Assembly: GCA_025200525.1 (NCBI GenBank)
Contig: CM045767.1
Location: 123,182,346 to 123,246,345, forward strand
DNA length: 64,000 bases
DNA from: Camellia lanceoleosa
Lineage: Eukaryota > Streptophyta > Magnoliopsida > Ericales > Theaceae
Direction: 5' to 3'
The position numbers were made by a program, and so were the translations under genes. Each line of letters opens with the position of its first letter. The first letter of the stretch is position 1. This document shows positions 11,198 through 22,268 of this stretch, in pieces. The notes beneath the pieces were generated by a model. The model did not search any database. It worked only from the letters and a program-made list of their open reading frames with translations, and was not told the origin of the DNA.

Positions 11198-14100
11198 AGG
11201 GCCTCCCTTCTCCTTTAGAGGGGTTGAGCAAATCAGAGATATATATCACATATATCACTCCCTCTCTATATCTTCCTCTCTCTCTCTCTCTCTCTCCATT
11301 TGTGTGTGGAATAGTGTTCAAAGGTGTGCTTTTGTTCTTAGTTTTGAACTAAAATACCTAGTGTTACACCATACTTCAGTTACTGAGGTGTTAAGGGGCT
11401 GTTTTCAGCATTTTTAAGTTGGTTTTGATCAGAGAAAGGGGTTGGGGTTGGTGTTCTTGAAATATTCTTCAAGGGTGAGCACTATTGCTTTATATTCTCC
11501 ATTTTTGTACAAGCTTTTAACCTATCTTGCATGCTGTTTTGAGCTTTTTGTATAACTGATAAAAATTCTGATTTTTCATGTTTAAGATGTTTCATTAAGG
11601 TCTCTTTTGTGTTTGGGGTTGTCCACCCCCTCTTAGGCCTTGTTTGGCCTTTTTTTTATGCCTTTCTCTTTGAGCTTTGGGACCCCTTTATTTCGACCTT
11701 CTCACCACTGAAATCCAGAGGATTTTCAGTGGTGGAGAAGTGGTTTTGAGGTCATGTATAGAGGAGGGACACCCCTCTCCTTTTGTGTCTCATTTGCTTG
11801 TGTTTTTTGCTCATAAAGGTAGCATGCATGCTTAGTCGATTTTGGCTCCGTCTCAGTGGGTATTTAGTGATATTTTGTCATGTTATACCTCTGTTTTAAG
11901 TTGGTTTAATGGGCTCTTGCATGCATCATATGCTTGTCTTGTAATCCCATGTTTTGGCCTAACATGCATCATGTTATAAGGTGGCATTTTAGCATGATTT
12001 TGGTTTGGTTCCAAGAACATTTTAGCTTTGTTTTGCCATGCTTAAGGTCTGTTTGGTGTCCTTTTGGTCATGCTTACATCACTTTGTATAGCCACCATGC
12101 ATTCTAGTTTGTTAGCCTCGGGTGTGTGAGTCATTAGCATTCATTACTTTGACCTTTCTCATGATTTGGCATCACTTGAGATCATATTTCAGTCCATGCT
12201 TCATGCTTGTATGCTTGCATTCGCCACCCTTTCAATGCTTTGAAGAATTGTTGCCTTATGCTCCATGTTTAGGCCATTGTGCATGCCTCCATGTTTAGAT
12301 TATTTAGCTGCCATATCAGTAGGTTTTGGGGGTTATTTGGTCATGCTTGACCTCTGATTTTGGTCCCCTTCCCCCTTTGCAACTTGCCTCATGTGGTCAT
12401 GGCTTGAGCCCCTTGGTTAGTCTCAAGTTTTGGGCTTCTTTGTGTGCCTTGCATGATTTGAGTGGCTTGGCATCATCCTTTTGCATTTTTTTTTCAGAGT
12501 TTAACATGATTTTCTAATGTCCATGTTTGTCATCTTTTAAGTGTCCTTGAAAGTTGCCCCTTCCATGCTTAGGTGATAGGCCCATTGGTATGCTTGTTTG
12601 TGTGCACATTTACCCATCATTTCCATTGCACTTTGGCCACTGTTTTGGGATTGGCTGAGGTCTTCCCATTTCGGTTTAAGCCCATCTTTGCATATAGTTG
12701 CATGTTTGACATGTTGCATTTGTGTGTTGTTGCATGCTTGCATTATACCATGTTTGCGTGTTTATTATATTGCATGTCATTTAGCTAGTTGCATCACATA
12801 ACCTTGTTGCATACTTGGTGTGTTTGTATTACATTAGCTTAGCTTTCATGATAGGTCGCATTGCATTGCATCTTGCATGCTTAGTACATTGTACATTTGC
12901 ATGTTTAGGTTGCATTGCATTTGGCATGCTTTGCTAACTTAGCCTCATATTGCATACATGAGCCATTTTGCATATTTGAGCCATATTGCATACATGCATT
13001 ACATTGTGTTTGGTTTGGGGTGTCAAACCAAACATGAGGTATGAGGTATGTTCGTACTTAAAGTGACGAAACACGCATCAATCCTCGGTCGCCGACACTC
13101 TTGATCCTAACATGATAGAGTGTGTAGCATTCATTTGCTTTCGTTACATTCATTTTACATTGATTTGCAAACTTGGCACCTTTGGCCATCATGCATCAAA
13201 ATGCGTGATTGGTGGCCCGAGGACCGAGAGCCATGCTCCCTTGAGTTCATTGCATGATAGGAAGGGTGGCTATGCACACATTGCCTTGAAAATACCTTGC
13301 TATGCACTGTCTGTCCTCTGCTGCAGCAAAACCAGTGTTCTGCAAGAAGTAATGGCCAGTCAGCCACTTTCAATGCCGGCCGGCTACCAAAGTCTAGCCG
13401 ATGGTTCCATTTTTGGTCGATAACTGTATTCCAATGGCCAGTGGACTTGCATTATGGCCGATGACATCCTACAATGCTATGAGAGTGTTCCAAAAGCATC
13501 ACAAGTATTTTCACAGTTCTCAGAGGTGCAGAACAGTACTAACAGAGGCAACAGTGGCATGGCGACGGGTTTCCGAGCGAGGCGAATCGAGCATATATCA
13601 TCCAAGCATTCCGAGGCGGGGCTGCAGCGGCCTTTCTTTGTAACTAGTTTGTTAATTAATTTAGGGTTTTGTAATATTTAATTAGCTAGAGTAGTTAATT
13701 ATTTATTTGTTTTGTATTATTTATTCGGACCCTCCGTCGAGAGGGCCAACTTTTGTAATAAGTGTGCGTGTGTGTGATGCATGTCTTCCAACCCCACATC
13801 TTTCTCCCTTTTACTTACCTGCTTTCGATAGTTAGTTCTAGGTCATGTTTCAATTAGCATCCTTATGCTCGCATGTTTGCATCCATTCATCTGTCCTGCA
13901 TGCACCGAGCTCGGCGCATCATACTAACTGCATTGTATTTCAATTCCAAGTTGAATACATGTTATTTGTAGCATCTCATATGCCATCTTAGAATAGCCGA
14001 GCCTATCTTAGTTGCATTTTTGTATGTGTTGCATTATGTATCTCAGCATAGTTAGGATTCATGCATGATTTCTAATTAGTTTCTTTCTTTGGCTTGGAGT

Positions 14101-15249
14101 ACACTGTAAGTGTTTATGCTTTAGCATCCTTGCATGAGTGTAAGTGATTGCCATGATAGCATGCTTATCATAAGGCTACTTGCTTATGTGATATACCTAC
14201 CTGAATGCCTGTGGGTGAAGGTTGGATTATTTAAATTAGAACAATTCATCGGTTGCGAGTTTTAAGCCCACTTGAGAGTGGCAAATCACCATGTTTTCTA
14301 AGCCCACTTGAGGGTGGCAAAATCTGCATTCTAGCCTACTTGCGAGTAGCAAACCGTTTTAAAAAACAAACATGAGATGTTTTGTTCCAACTTGTCGATC
14401 CAGTCTATACTTGTATACTGTGCGCATCACATAGTAATTCTAGGCTAATGACCGGAATAAGAGCACATAATGTTTTCAAAACTCGATATCATGGTTAGTA
14501 GAGGCCGATCTTTGATCGGGTGAGCAGGGGTGCTCACGAAGTGACCTTCCCTAATCGTACCCAAGTTCCCGAGCCGAGACAACTTTGGTGATGACGGACA
14601 CGTGGCCTTAGGCACGAGTCAGGGTTTCCTAAATTCCCCCGAAATAAAATATTTAGGTGGCGACTCTGTATCTGGCAAAGCAGTCCATGTTTGGCACTTC
14701 TTTCTAAAAATCTATTTTCCAAAACGATTTGTCGGACTTGGACTCTTTGGTGATTTATCAATCTCACATCGTACATTGTGAGATCAGATTGAGAACCGTG
14801 ACATTTGAGTCCGAACTGTAGTAAGCCCAATTGAACAGAACGGTGATCTCCCCCGGGACATTCGGGACGTCTACAGTAATTAATTAATTTTATCCAGAGT
14901 TTATCTAAATTATATATTAGTGTAAAAGTTAGTTTTAAATTAACCCAATTTAGTCACTAACAAAGACATTATTAAGAATAATAATTTTGTGGGTGTTCAA
15001 TATTTGTTGTTTATAAATTATTTTAATTAGAATTCAACATGATAATTATTCTTACTAAATATCTTAGTTAAAAACCTTAGTGTATTAATTTTGAGAAACC
15101 CATACAAAAATAAAATAAAATAAAATCAAATCGGAATCAAATTTCTTGGTGGCAGAATAATGCCACCTGTTTGTTTGCATGTAAGTGTAGGAACCCTCAC
15201 CTCATCATACTTTTTGGAGTTAGAAGATATAAAGTGACCAGAGAATGAT

Positions 15250-15286
<37 letters not shown>

Positions 15287-16696
15287 GCCTCGGCCCTTAG
15301 CCTTAACATGTTTGTATATATATGCATACTACTCTTTGATTAGAGAAGGCAAAGAAGACTTGAGAAGAAGAAGAAAAAAAAAAAATCTCTGCGAAGTGGA
15401 GTAAGTTAACAAGAAGAGAAGGTTGAGAAGGTTACATATTTTCCTACCATTTCATTATCCCATTTCAACCCTACAACTAAGTAAGAAACCCTCTCAACCC
15501 TCTCATTTTTTTTTTATTGTTGAAATTTTCAAATTATATTCATATGATAAAATTACTAAATTTATAGATAAAATTTTTTATATACGTATATAAAATTTGT
15601 GATGTGTATATCAAATATTTTAAGATATTGATAGTCTTAAAGTCATGATATTATTGTGGAAATAGGGTTGCATGTGTAGTTTATACCATTAAAAAGAGGA
15701 TTAAAGGTTTTATTTGGCCCTTGAATCTGCCAAAACATTTGTATGAATCTTTAGACAATTTTATACTCAAATTTTTTAGGTGATTTCTTCTACAAAGTTT
15801 TTTAGAATGATGTCTACTTCATCCATGCATTTTTGCAGCAATTATTGAGTTTTGTATGAATTTATATGGACTTTTAACCAAATCTGGAGCTATAGGAAGA
15901 TTTTACTATGTGTTTGAAAAATCATTAAAAATTTTATATTAAACCAAATCTGGTAATTTCTAAACAAAAACTGAAATTTGAGAAGTCTAGTTTCATAATA
16001 AATTTTTAGATTATGGAATTGATTTATAAATTTAAGTATGAAATTAATTTAAGAAAATGTGATAAATCTGTGTCATAAACTTTCTTAGAATTTTTAAGAA
16101 TCATTTATAATTTATTTTTGGAAAATGCTTTCTGAAAAATGACCATAACATGTTTATTGAGTATTATGTAGATTTATATGAATTTTAGAGTTGTATAAGT
16201 AATTTATTTATAATTTTATCTGCGAGATATACATTCTGAAAAGTTTGGCAAATTCGAGATGAATAAAAAATTATCTCTTCAATTGTTTATTTGGATTAAA
16301 ATTTAATATTGTGCTACTCTAATCTTGTAAATTAAAAATCCATGCATGTGTGTGATTATAATTTATTTCTTTTTGGTATCTACATTATTATTTCATACCA
16401 TAGTTTAAATTAATTATTTGTTTAAATTTTGTACGTTGATTTATTTTTGGTGTGACATGTGTAACATTTTATATTGGGAATTTTAATGAGTTGGTACAAC
16501 ATTATTGATGAATAAAATTAGAATTATTTGTGATTAATATAAAAACTAACTGAAACGATTAACAGCTTATACAAAGTTAACAATTTAGGGTTAATATTGG
16601 TTGTTCAGGGTGAGCCTTGGTTTTTAATAATTTTTAAGTAAATTATGTCGCGAAACTCTAAGATGGCACGAGACTTATTTGAACCCTTATCAGTAT

Positions 16697-17250
16697 TATC
16701 TTGCTCTGAGTAAGATGAAAAATAAGATGAAAAAAAAATAAGATGAAAAAAAAAATAAGATGAAAAAAAAGATATGACAACGGTAATGCCACAAACCATG
16801 CCTAGCAATTTATCTTGCTCTGAGTATACATATAACATACAGACATACATACATCAAGTATAGCCTTACCCAGCCCAACGTTAAGTGTATGAACCTATAA
16901 ATATTAGTTCAAACCTAAAATGTAGAAAAAAATTTGAGGCAACCCAAATTGTTTGACCCAAAACAGAAATAAAAAAATAGATATGGTAAAACAGACCCAA
17001 AAAAAAAAAAAAAGGAATGGCAAAATAGGCAACCAAAACAAACCTTCCCAACCAAAACAAAAAAATGTCTAGATTAATCTCCAAAAAATTGTCCCATTTT
17101 GATACAAAAAACTGTCTAGATTAATCCCCAAAAAGCTATCTAGATTAATCTCCAAAAATGTCCGATTTGTTGATTAATATGAGAGAAAATAACAAAGAAA
17201 AATTCTTTACCTCTGTGGATTTGAAGGAGGGTTCGCAGATCTGACTGTGA
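16697..17250. other. Replaced segment inside the gypsy 3' LTR
   Basis: This block has no counterpart in the 5' LTR. It starts with TTATCTTGCTCTGAGTA, repeated at about 16,810, with A-rich AAGATGAAAAAA repeats between. The block 17,040-17,160 repeats TGTCTAGATTAATC-like phrases three times. It could be an insertion plus deletion, or gene conversion with another family member. No coding potential was seen. Confidence 0.5.
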
Positions 17251-17278
17251 TCTTCAAAAGAAAATTTGGAGTGTTACA

Positions 17279-17682
17279 AAATTAATCGTAAAAATTTATG
17301 TGAAATATTGCTGTAAAATTTTTTAATGTTATAATTAAGAAGTGTTACAAAGTATCATAGGCTCCTTTTGTTTGATGGATGATTACGTTGGACGTTATCA
17401 TGTTTAGTGTTATTTAGGTCGAATATATAAGATAAATTGTATTTATTTATAAATTAGAGTAATATTTTTAGTTGATTGGGATTAAATTTATAAATTTATG
17501 TAAAAAAATCCCAAAATATATAATATGTTATTTTATTATTTTTGTAAAGTGGAGATAAATTAGTTAATTCATGGGATTAGATTGTGAATCGAAAGAATAT
17601 CTCCAACCATCCTCTCTAATTTTTTCTCAAATTTAATCTAAAAAGTGTATTTCTGAACTACTTTTTCAATTATGATCTCCAA
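17279..17682. other. NLP-A intron block shared with locus B
   Basis: From about 17,350 to 17,680 this matches 49,990-50,300 in locus B in order and orientation (for example TAAATTTATAAATTTATG and TCATGGGATTAGATTGTGAATC). The match continues after the copia element at 22269 against about 50,310, which shows that the two loci are paralogous beyond their exons. Confidence 0.75.
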
Positions 17683-18014
17683 TGTTGAGAAGATGACTCA
17701 GCTGCTGATGTGTCATGTTGAGTAGGCTTCTAAGATATTCAAAGATCGCTGGAATAAAGTTGCTGGAGTATTTTTGAATAAGTCAAAACGTTTGAAAGCT
17801 TCAAAGTAGTTGTTACTAGAAAATAGGAAACTAGGAGATAAGCTCATCTATTCATGGGCTTGTGATGCTATTTCTTTGCAAGTTGTTATGCATTTCTGTT
17901 ATATTTTTCATGTATATAAAGCACTTTCTAGTCAATAAAATCAGAGGTCATTTTGGCAAATCATTTTGTTCTTATATGTTCTTATTTTGTCACCGTTCTT
18001 GAAAAATAACAACA
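17683..18014 (+). repeat. Copia 5' LTR
   Basis: 332 bp, TG...CA ends. TATATAAA at 17913-17920 and AATAAA at 17934-17939 provide a promoter and a polyadenylation signal. It is nearly identical to the 3' copy; differences cluster around the AATAAA and in GTCACC/GTCACT near the end. Confidence 0.95.
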
Positions 18015-18016
18015 TA

Positions 18017-18030
18017 TTGGTATCGAGCTG
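18017..18030 (+). other. Copia primer-binding site, one base short
   Basis: Reads TTGGTATCGAGC where the initiator-tRNA-Met complement TGGTATCAGAGC is expected. The A inside CAG is missing, the same type of loss seen repeatedly in the coding region. Confidence 0.7.
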
Positions 18031-18109
18031 TTTTCTTGAGGGCCTATGAGAAATCGAGAGATCTTTCCCCAAAACACCAAAACACAAACACTTAACCTTT
18101 CCAAGCATG

Positions 18110-18534
18110 GCCTCAAAATGCTTTCTCTCCATAATACCACCAGTTTTCATGGTGAGAATTATCAAACATGGGCGATGAAGGATGACCGCTTATTTGCAAG
18201 CAGCTGATCTTTGGGAGGCGTTGAAGCCGATTATGAAATCGCTCCATTGCTCGACAATCCCACTATACAAGAAATCAAGATTCACAAGGAGAGAACAACT
18301 AAAAATACAAAGCCAAATCTTGCCTCCATTCAAGTTTAAGCTATTTTCACCAAGATCATGACTTTGGAGTCACCAAAAACATCTGGGACTATCTCGTAAC
18401 CGAGTCTCAAGGCAATGACAGATCAAGGAGCATGCAAGTGATGAACTTAAGGAGGAATTTGAGATACAAAGGATGAAGGAATCGAGACCATCAAGGAGTA
18501 CTCGATAGGGTCGAGCATAATAAACAAGGTAAGG
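18110..18534 (+). pseudogene. Copia gag, N-terminal part (frameshifted)
   Basis: Gag motifs are visible in changing frames: NYQTW near 18155, LWEA near 18210, LESPK and IWDYLVTESQGND near 18365-18418, then FEIQRMKE and the KEYS region. Frameshifts fall at CG dinucleotides (18483, 18503, 18511) where family continuity predicts CTG/CAG or a slightly longer loss. Gag packages the element RNA. Confidence 0.75.
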
Positions 18535-19830
18535 TTGCTTGGAGAAGACTTGTCTGATCAAAGGGTTGTTGAAAAAATCCTAGTAACCATACCTGAAAGG
18601 TTTGAATCCAAAATCTCCTCTCTTGAGGAATCTAAAGACTTAACAAGTATTTCCTTGGCAGAATTTTTGAATGCTTTGCAAGCACAGGAGCAAAGAAGAC
18701 TAATTAGGCAAGAAGGGTTTGTGGAGGGAGCTTTGAAGGCCAAACTACAAATCCAAGATAAAAGTAAAGGCAAGAAAAAGAAGGGCAATAAAGACAACTC
18801 AAGCAAAGGTAATGCTGAAGCTGGAGACAGCAACAACAAAGGAGGAACTTACCCTCAATGCCAGCATTGCAAGAAGACAAATCATCCTCAATCTAAGTGT
18901 TGGTGGAGGCCTGACATCAAGTGCAGAAAGTGCAACCAGTTAGGCCACATAGAGAAGGTTTGTAGAAGCAAACAACAGCAAGAAGGTGAAGCTAAAATGG
19001 TGGATCAGCAGGAGGAGGAGCACTTGTTTGTTGCCTCATGTTATGCAAGCAAAAGCTCTAATGAACACTGGTTAGTTGATAGTGGCTGCACAAACCATAT
19101 GACCTATGACAAAGAGCTCTTTAAAGAGCTGGATAGAACTAAAATTTCCAAAGTCAAGGTTGGAAATGGTGAGTTCATTGAAGTAAGAGGCAAAGGGACA
19201 GTAGCAATTGAAAGTGTTTTAGGTACAAAACTAATCACTGATGTTTTATATGTGCCTAGAATTGATCAAAATTTGCTAAGTGTTGGTCAACTACTAGAAA
19301 AAGGCTATAAACTGTTGTTTGAAGATAAAAAGTGTATGATTAGAGATGTAGATGGCCGTGAGGTGTGTACAATCAAAATGAGAGGCAAGTGCTTCTCTCT
19401 GGATCCAATGAAGGAGGAGCAGACAGCATATCAAGTCTCTATGAACACAACAGAAATTTGGTACAAGAGATTGGGCCATTTTCACCATGGAGCACTCATA
19501 TATATGCAGAAAAGTCAGCTGGTACAAGGGTTACCTCCACTAGAAGAGCATCTACTTGGGTGCAAGGCTTGTCAATATGGAAAACAAAATAGATTGCCAT
19601 TTCCTAAAAAGGCCTGGAGGGCTTCACAGAAGCTGCAACTAATACATACTAATCTTGGAGGGCCTCAGAGAACCCCATCATTAAAGGGAAGTAAATATTA
19701 TATTGCTTTTATAGATGATTTAACAAGAATGTGTTGGATTTACTTCTTAAGGTTTAAATCTGAGGTTGCAGTTGTGTTCTGGAAATTCAAAGCTTGGGTG
19801 GAAAACCAGTGGTCAAGATGCAAGTATTAA
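18535..19830 (+). CDS. Copia gag C-term, zinc knuckles, protease, pre-integrase and integrase start
   Basis: A 431-codon open frame. Residues about 20-100 finish gag (ISLAEFLNALQAQEQRRL). Two CCHC knuckles follow, CQHCKKTNHPQSKC and CRKCNQLGHIEKVC. The protease active site is WLVDSGCTNHMT near residue 180, with DVLYVPRIDQNLLSVGQL downstream. The GAG-pre-integrase zinc region includes WYKRLGHFHHGAL and GCKACQYGKQ, and the integrase starts with the first catalytic Asp in YYIAFIDDLTR. The frame ends early where integrase shifts frame at about 19,825. The ORF start (TTG context) is only the edge of the open stretch, not a true start codon. Confidence 0.88.
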   Translation: MLGEDLSDQRVVEKILVTIPERFESKISSLEESKDLTSISLAEFLNALQAQEQRRLIRQEGFVEGALKAKLQIQDKSKGKKKKGNKDNSSKGNAEAGDSNNKGGTYPQCQHCKKTNHPQSKCWWRPDIKCRKCNQLGHIEKVCRSKQQQEGEAKMVDQQEEEHLFVASCYASKSSNEHWLVDSGCTNHMTYDKELFKELDRTKISKVKVGNGEFIEVRGKGTVAIESVLGTKLITDVLYVPRIDQNLLSVGQLLEKGYKLLFEDKKCMIRDVDGREVCTIKMRGKCFSLDPMKEEQTAYQVSMNTTEIWYKRLGHFHHGALIYMQKSQLVQGLPPLEEHLLGCKACQYGKQNRLPFPKKAWRASQKLQLIHTNLGGPQRTPSLKGSKYYIAFIDDLTRMCWIYFLRFKSEVAVVFWKFKAWVENQWSRCKY

Positions 19831-20460
19831 GATCGGATAATGGCAAGGAATACACCTCGAGCAGTTCGATTTGTTTTGTGAAGAAGCCGAATCGAGCACC
19901 AATCGACAAATCCATACACTCCACAACAAAATGGAGTAAGTGAGAGGAAGAATAGAACACTCATGGAGATGACCAGATGTCGCTACATGAAAAAGGGTCG
20001 CAAAAAATTTCAAGGCAGAATGCAAAATCGCTATTTTTCTACTTAACAAACATCCAACAAGGGCTTTGAAAAGAAAAACACCCTTTGAGGCTTGGTATGG
20101 ATACAAACCTTCACTACATAACTTCAAAGTATTTGGTCATCGTGTTTTTCATATGTGCCTCGTGAAGAGACAAGCTTGATAAGAAAGCGAACCGAGTCTT
20201 TATTGGTTATAGCAACATCTCTAAAGCTTACAGAGTTTTCCATCCTCAAACAGGAAAATTCGATAAGTAGAGACGTTACTTTCATGGAGAATGAACAATG
20301 GAATTGGGATGATGGAGAAAAGATCAATTTTAGAAAATTTGCAACCTTCAAGACAATGTTGATGACCCACCAGTTAGGGGAACAAGACTGCTTTCGACAT
20401 TTATCAAAGATGCAATGTTGTCAGAACGAAACCCTGCAGGATTTGAAGAAGCTAAAATGA
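19826..20460 (+). pseudogene. Copia integrase C-terminal half (frameshifted)
   Basis: Integrase continues as RSDNGKEYT, then TPQQNGVSERKNRTLMEMT around 19,905-19,978, with PFEAWYGYKPSLHNFKVFGH near 20,090. Frame changes occur at 19857, 19981, 19999, 20188, 20261 and 20395. Most are explained by one missing base inside a CNG trinucleotide. Confidence 0.85.
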
Positions 20461-21330
20461 TCGAAATGGATGGAAGCTATGAAAGAGGAGATGAGAATGA
20501 TAGAGAAAAATCACACTTGGGAGCTTATGGAAAAACCTCAAAATAGGAAGATTATAGGAGTTAAATGGGTGTTTAGAACCAAGTTAAATGCAGATGGATC
20601 GCTTAACAAGTATAAAGCAAGGCTAGTGGTGAAGGGTTATGCTCAAATCTATGGTGTTGATTTCTCCGAGACCTTGCACCTGTGGCAAGGTTAGATACAA
20701 TCAAAGTTCTTTGCTAGCAATTGCGACACAAAAGATCGAAGATCTATCACTAGATGTTAAATCGGCTTTTTGAATGGTTTTTGCAGAGGAAATATATGTA
20801 GAGCGAGAGGGATTTGTTATGCAGGGCATGAGGATAAAGTGTATTTGCTGAAAAAGGCATTGCATGGTCTTAAACAGCACCAAGGGCCTGTACATGCAAG
20901 AATAGATAGCCACTTATGAAGCCTAGGCTTTGTAAAAAGTCTAAGTGAATTTACTCTTTACGTGAAGGAGGCTACCGACTTAATTGTTGTGTCTGTTTAT
21001 GTTGATGACTTGCTTATAATAGGGAGCAATGAGGATCTTATAAAGGAATTTAAAGCGAGATGCTTAAGGTGTTTGAGATGACAGATTTGGGCTTGATGTC
21101 CTATTTTCGGGAATGGAAGTAAAGCAAAGGCAACATGAAGTCTTTATCGCCAACAAAAGTATGCAAAGGAGATCCTAAAAAATTTCACATGGAAGATTGC
21201 AAAGCTACATCAACTCCTATGAATCGAAGAGAAATTCAGCAAGGATGATGGAGTCGACAAGGTTGATGAAGGTTTGTACAGGAGTTTGATTGGTTGCTTA
21301 ATGTATCTTACAGAACCCGACTGACATAAT
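20461..21330 (+). pseudogene. Copia reverse transcriptase (frameshifted)
   Basis: RT begins with EEMRMIEKNHTWEL and VKWVFRTKLNADGSLNKYKA, then LVVKGYAQ, LKKALHGLKQ near 20,850-20,880, and the catalytic YVDDLLIIGS near 20,998-21,027. Frame is lost at 21056 (AAAGCGAG), 21108 (TTTTCGGG) and 21225 (AATCGAAG). Each is restored conceptually by a single base between C and G. Confidence 0.88.
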
Positions 21331-21920
21331 GCATCTTTGTGAGTTTGCTTTCGAGGTTTATGCACCTTTGCAAGTGAGGTGCATTTTCAAGCCGCAAAGA
21401 GGATTTTGAGGTACATCAAAGGCACTCAATTATGGCATAAAGTTCACTCATTGTTCATATTTTAAGTTCCATGGCTTCTCCGATGTTGATTGGGGAGGTT
21501 CTATTGATGATATGAGAAGTACAACCGGTTTTTGCTTTAGTTTTGGATCGTGCATGTTCTCCGGTGTTCAAGGAAACAATAGATTATTGCACAAAGTACT
21601 CTGAAGTCAATATGTGGTCTGATAGCTATAAACCAAGCTCGTGGTTTAGGAAATTGTTAACAGATCTGCATATGGAACAGGAGGAGTCCACACAAATTTT
21701 GTTGATAACCAAGTCGCTATATCTATATCTAACAATCCAGTTTTCATGGGAAAACAAAGCATTTTAAGATTAAACTTTACTTTCTCGTGAAGTACGAGAA
21801 GAAGGAGAAATCTTGTTGCTCCATTGCAAAAAGAAAATCAAAGTTGTGATATTCTAACAAAAGCACTTTCTAAAGCAAGGTTTGAATTCCTAAGAGAAAA
21901 ATTGGGAATGAGCAGCAGCT
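21331..21920 (+). pseudogene. Copia RNase H (frameshifted)
   Basis: Pieces include AAKRILRYIKGT near 21,400, DWGGSIDDMRSTTGFCFSFG near 21,488-21,548, WFRKLLTDLHME, and the closing LTKALSKARFEFLREKLGM just before the polypurine tract. It removes the RNA strand during replication. Several frame changes are present. Confidence 0.85.
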
Positions 21921-21923
21921 GAT

Positions 21924-21934
21924 CCAAGGAGGAG
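21924..21934 (+). other. Copia polypurine tract
   Basis: CCAAGGAGGAG abuts the 3' LTR and would prime plus-strand DNA synthesis. Confidence 0.8.
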
Positions 21935-22268
21935 TGTTGAGAAGATGACTCAGCTGCTGATGTGTCATGTTGAGTAGGCTTCTAAGATATTCAAAGATCG
22001 CTGGAATAAAGTTGCTGGAGTATTTTTGAATAAGTCAAAACGTTTGAAAGCTTCAAAGTAGTTGTTACTAGAAAATAGGAAACTAGGAGATAAGCTCATC
22101 TATTCATGGGCTTGTGATGCTATTTCTTTGCAAGTTGTTATGCATTTCTGTTATATTTTTCATGTATATAAAGCACTTTCTAGTCAATAAAATCTGTAGG
22201 TCATTTTGGCAGCTCATTTTTGTTCTTATATGTTCTTATTTTGTCACTGTTCTTGAAAAATAACAACA
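21935..22268 (+). repeat. Copia 3' LTR
   Basis: 334 bp, nearly identical to the 5' LTR; followed by the TCCAA target duplication. TATATAAA and AATAAA signals are retained. Confidence 0.95.

Larger units (their letters stand above)
10575..14875 (+). mobile_element. Giant solo LTR (TGTAGAC family), 4.3 kb
   Basis: Begins TGTAGACATCCCATTTTTG and ends GGGACGTCTACA, so the termini are TGTAGAC/GTCTACA. The flanks TTAAT (10570-10574) and GTAAT (14876-14880) are a 5-bp duplication with one mismatch. No primer site, gag or pol is inside and no shorter repeats bound an internal region, so it is best read as a solo LTR of a giant-LTR retrotransposon (a LARD-like unit is the alternative). A shorter relative lies inverted at 34127-37935. 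It carries a TATA box and a (CT)n leader. Confidence 0.8.
1366..17278 (+). mobile_element. Ty3/gypsy chromovirus (Tekay/Del-like) with nested insertions
   Basis: Complete but decayed LTR retrotransposon. The LTRs begin TGTGAAAR and end in ACA; flanks AAATC (1361-1365) and AAATT (17279-17283) are a 5-bp target duplication with one mismatch. Internal order is PBS, acidic ORF, gag, zinc knuckle, protease, RT, RNase H, integrase and a C-terminal chromodomain-like segment, the order of plant chromoviruses; the LTRs of about 2.5-2.7 kb fit the Tekay/Del group. The span is inflated by a hAT-like element and possibly a hairpin in the 5' LTR, and by a 4.3-kb solo LTR in the 3' LTR. Several in-frame stops make it non-functional. 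It sits in the NLP-A intron. Confidence 0.9.
10522..17278 (+). repeat. 3' LTR of the gypsy element, split by a solo LTR
   Basis: LTR sequence begins at 10522 (TGTGAAAGCCCACA) after a weak purine-rich run, is interrupted by the element at 10575-14875, and resumes at 14876. It follows the 5' LTR closely to about 16,696. From about 16,697 to 17,250 it holds unrelated sequence, then ends with AAAAGAAAATTTGGAGTGTTACA, homologous to the 5' LTR end. Confidence 0.85.
17683..22268 (+). mobile_element. Ty1/copia retrotransposon, 4.6 kb, complete ends
   Basis: Two LTRs (17683-18014 and 21935-22268) begin TGTTGAGAAG and end AACAACA, and differ by only a handful of bases, so the insertion is young. The target duplication TCCAA is perfect (17678-17682 and 22269-22273). 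Order is gag, protease, integrase, RT, RNase H, which defines copia. Despite the young LTRs, the coding region is cut by many one-base losses, mostly where CTG or CAG is expected and CG is found. It lies in the NLP-A intron, in the same orientation as the gene. Confidence 0.95.

Noticed and set aside
11121..13681. Many ORFs within the giant solo LTR
   Set aside because: They are short, lack motifs, and are not shared in frame with the sister LTR at 34-38 kb.
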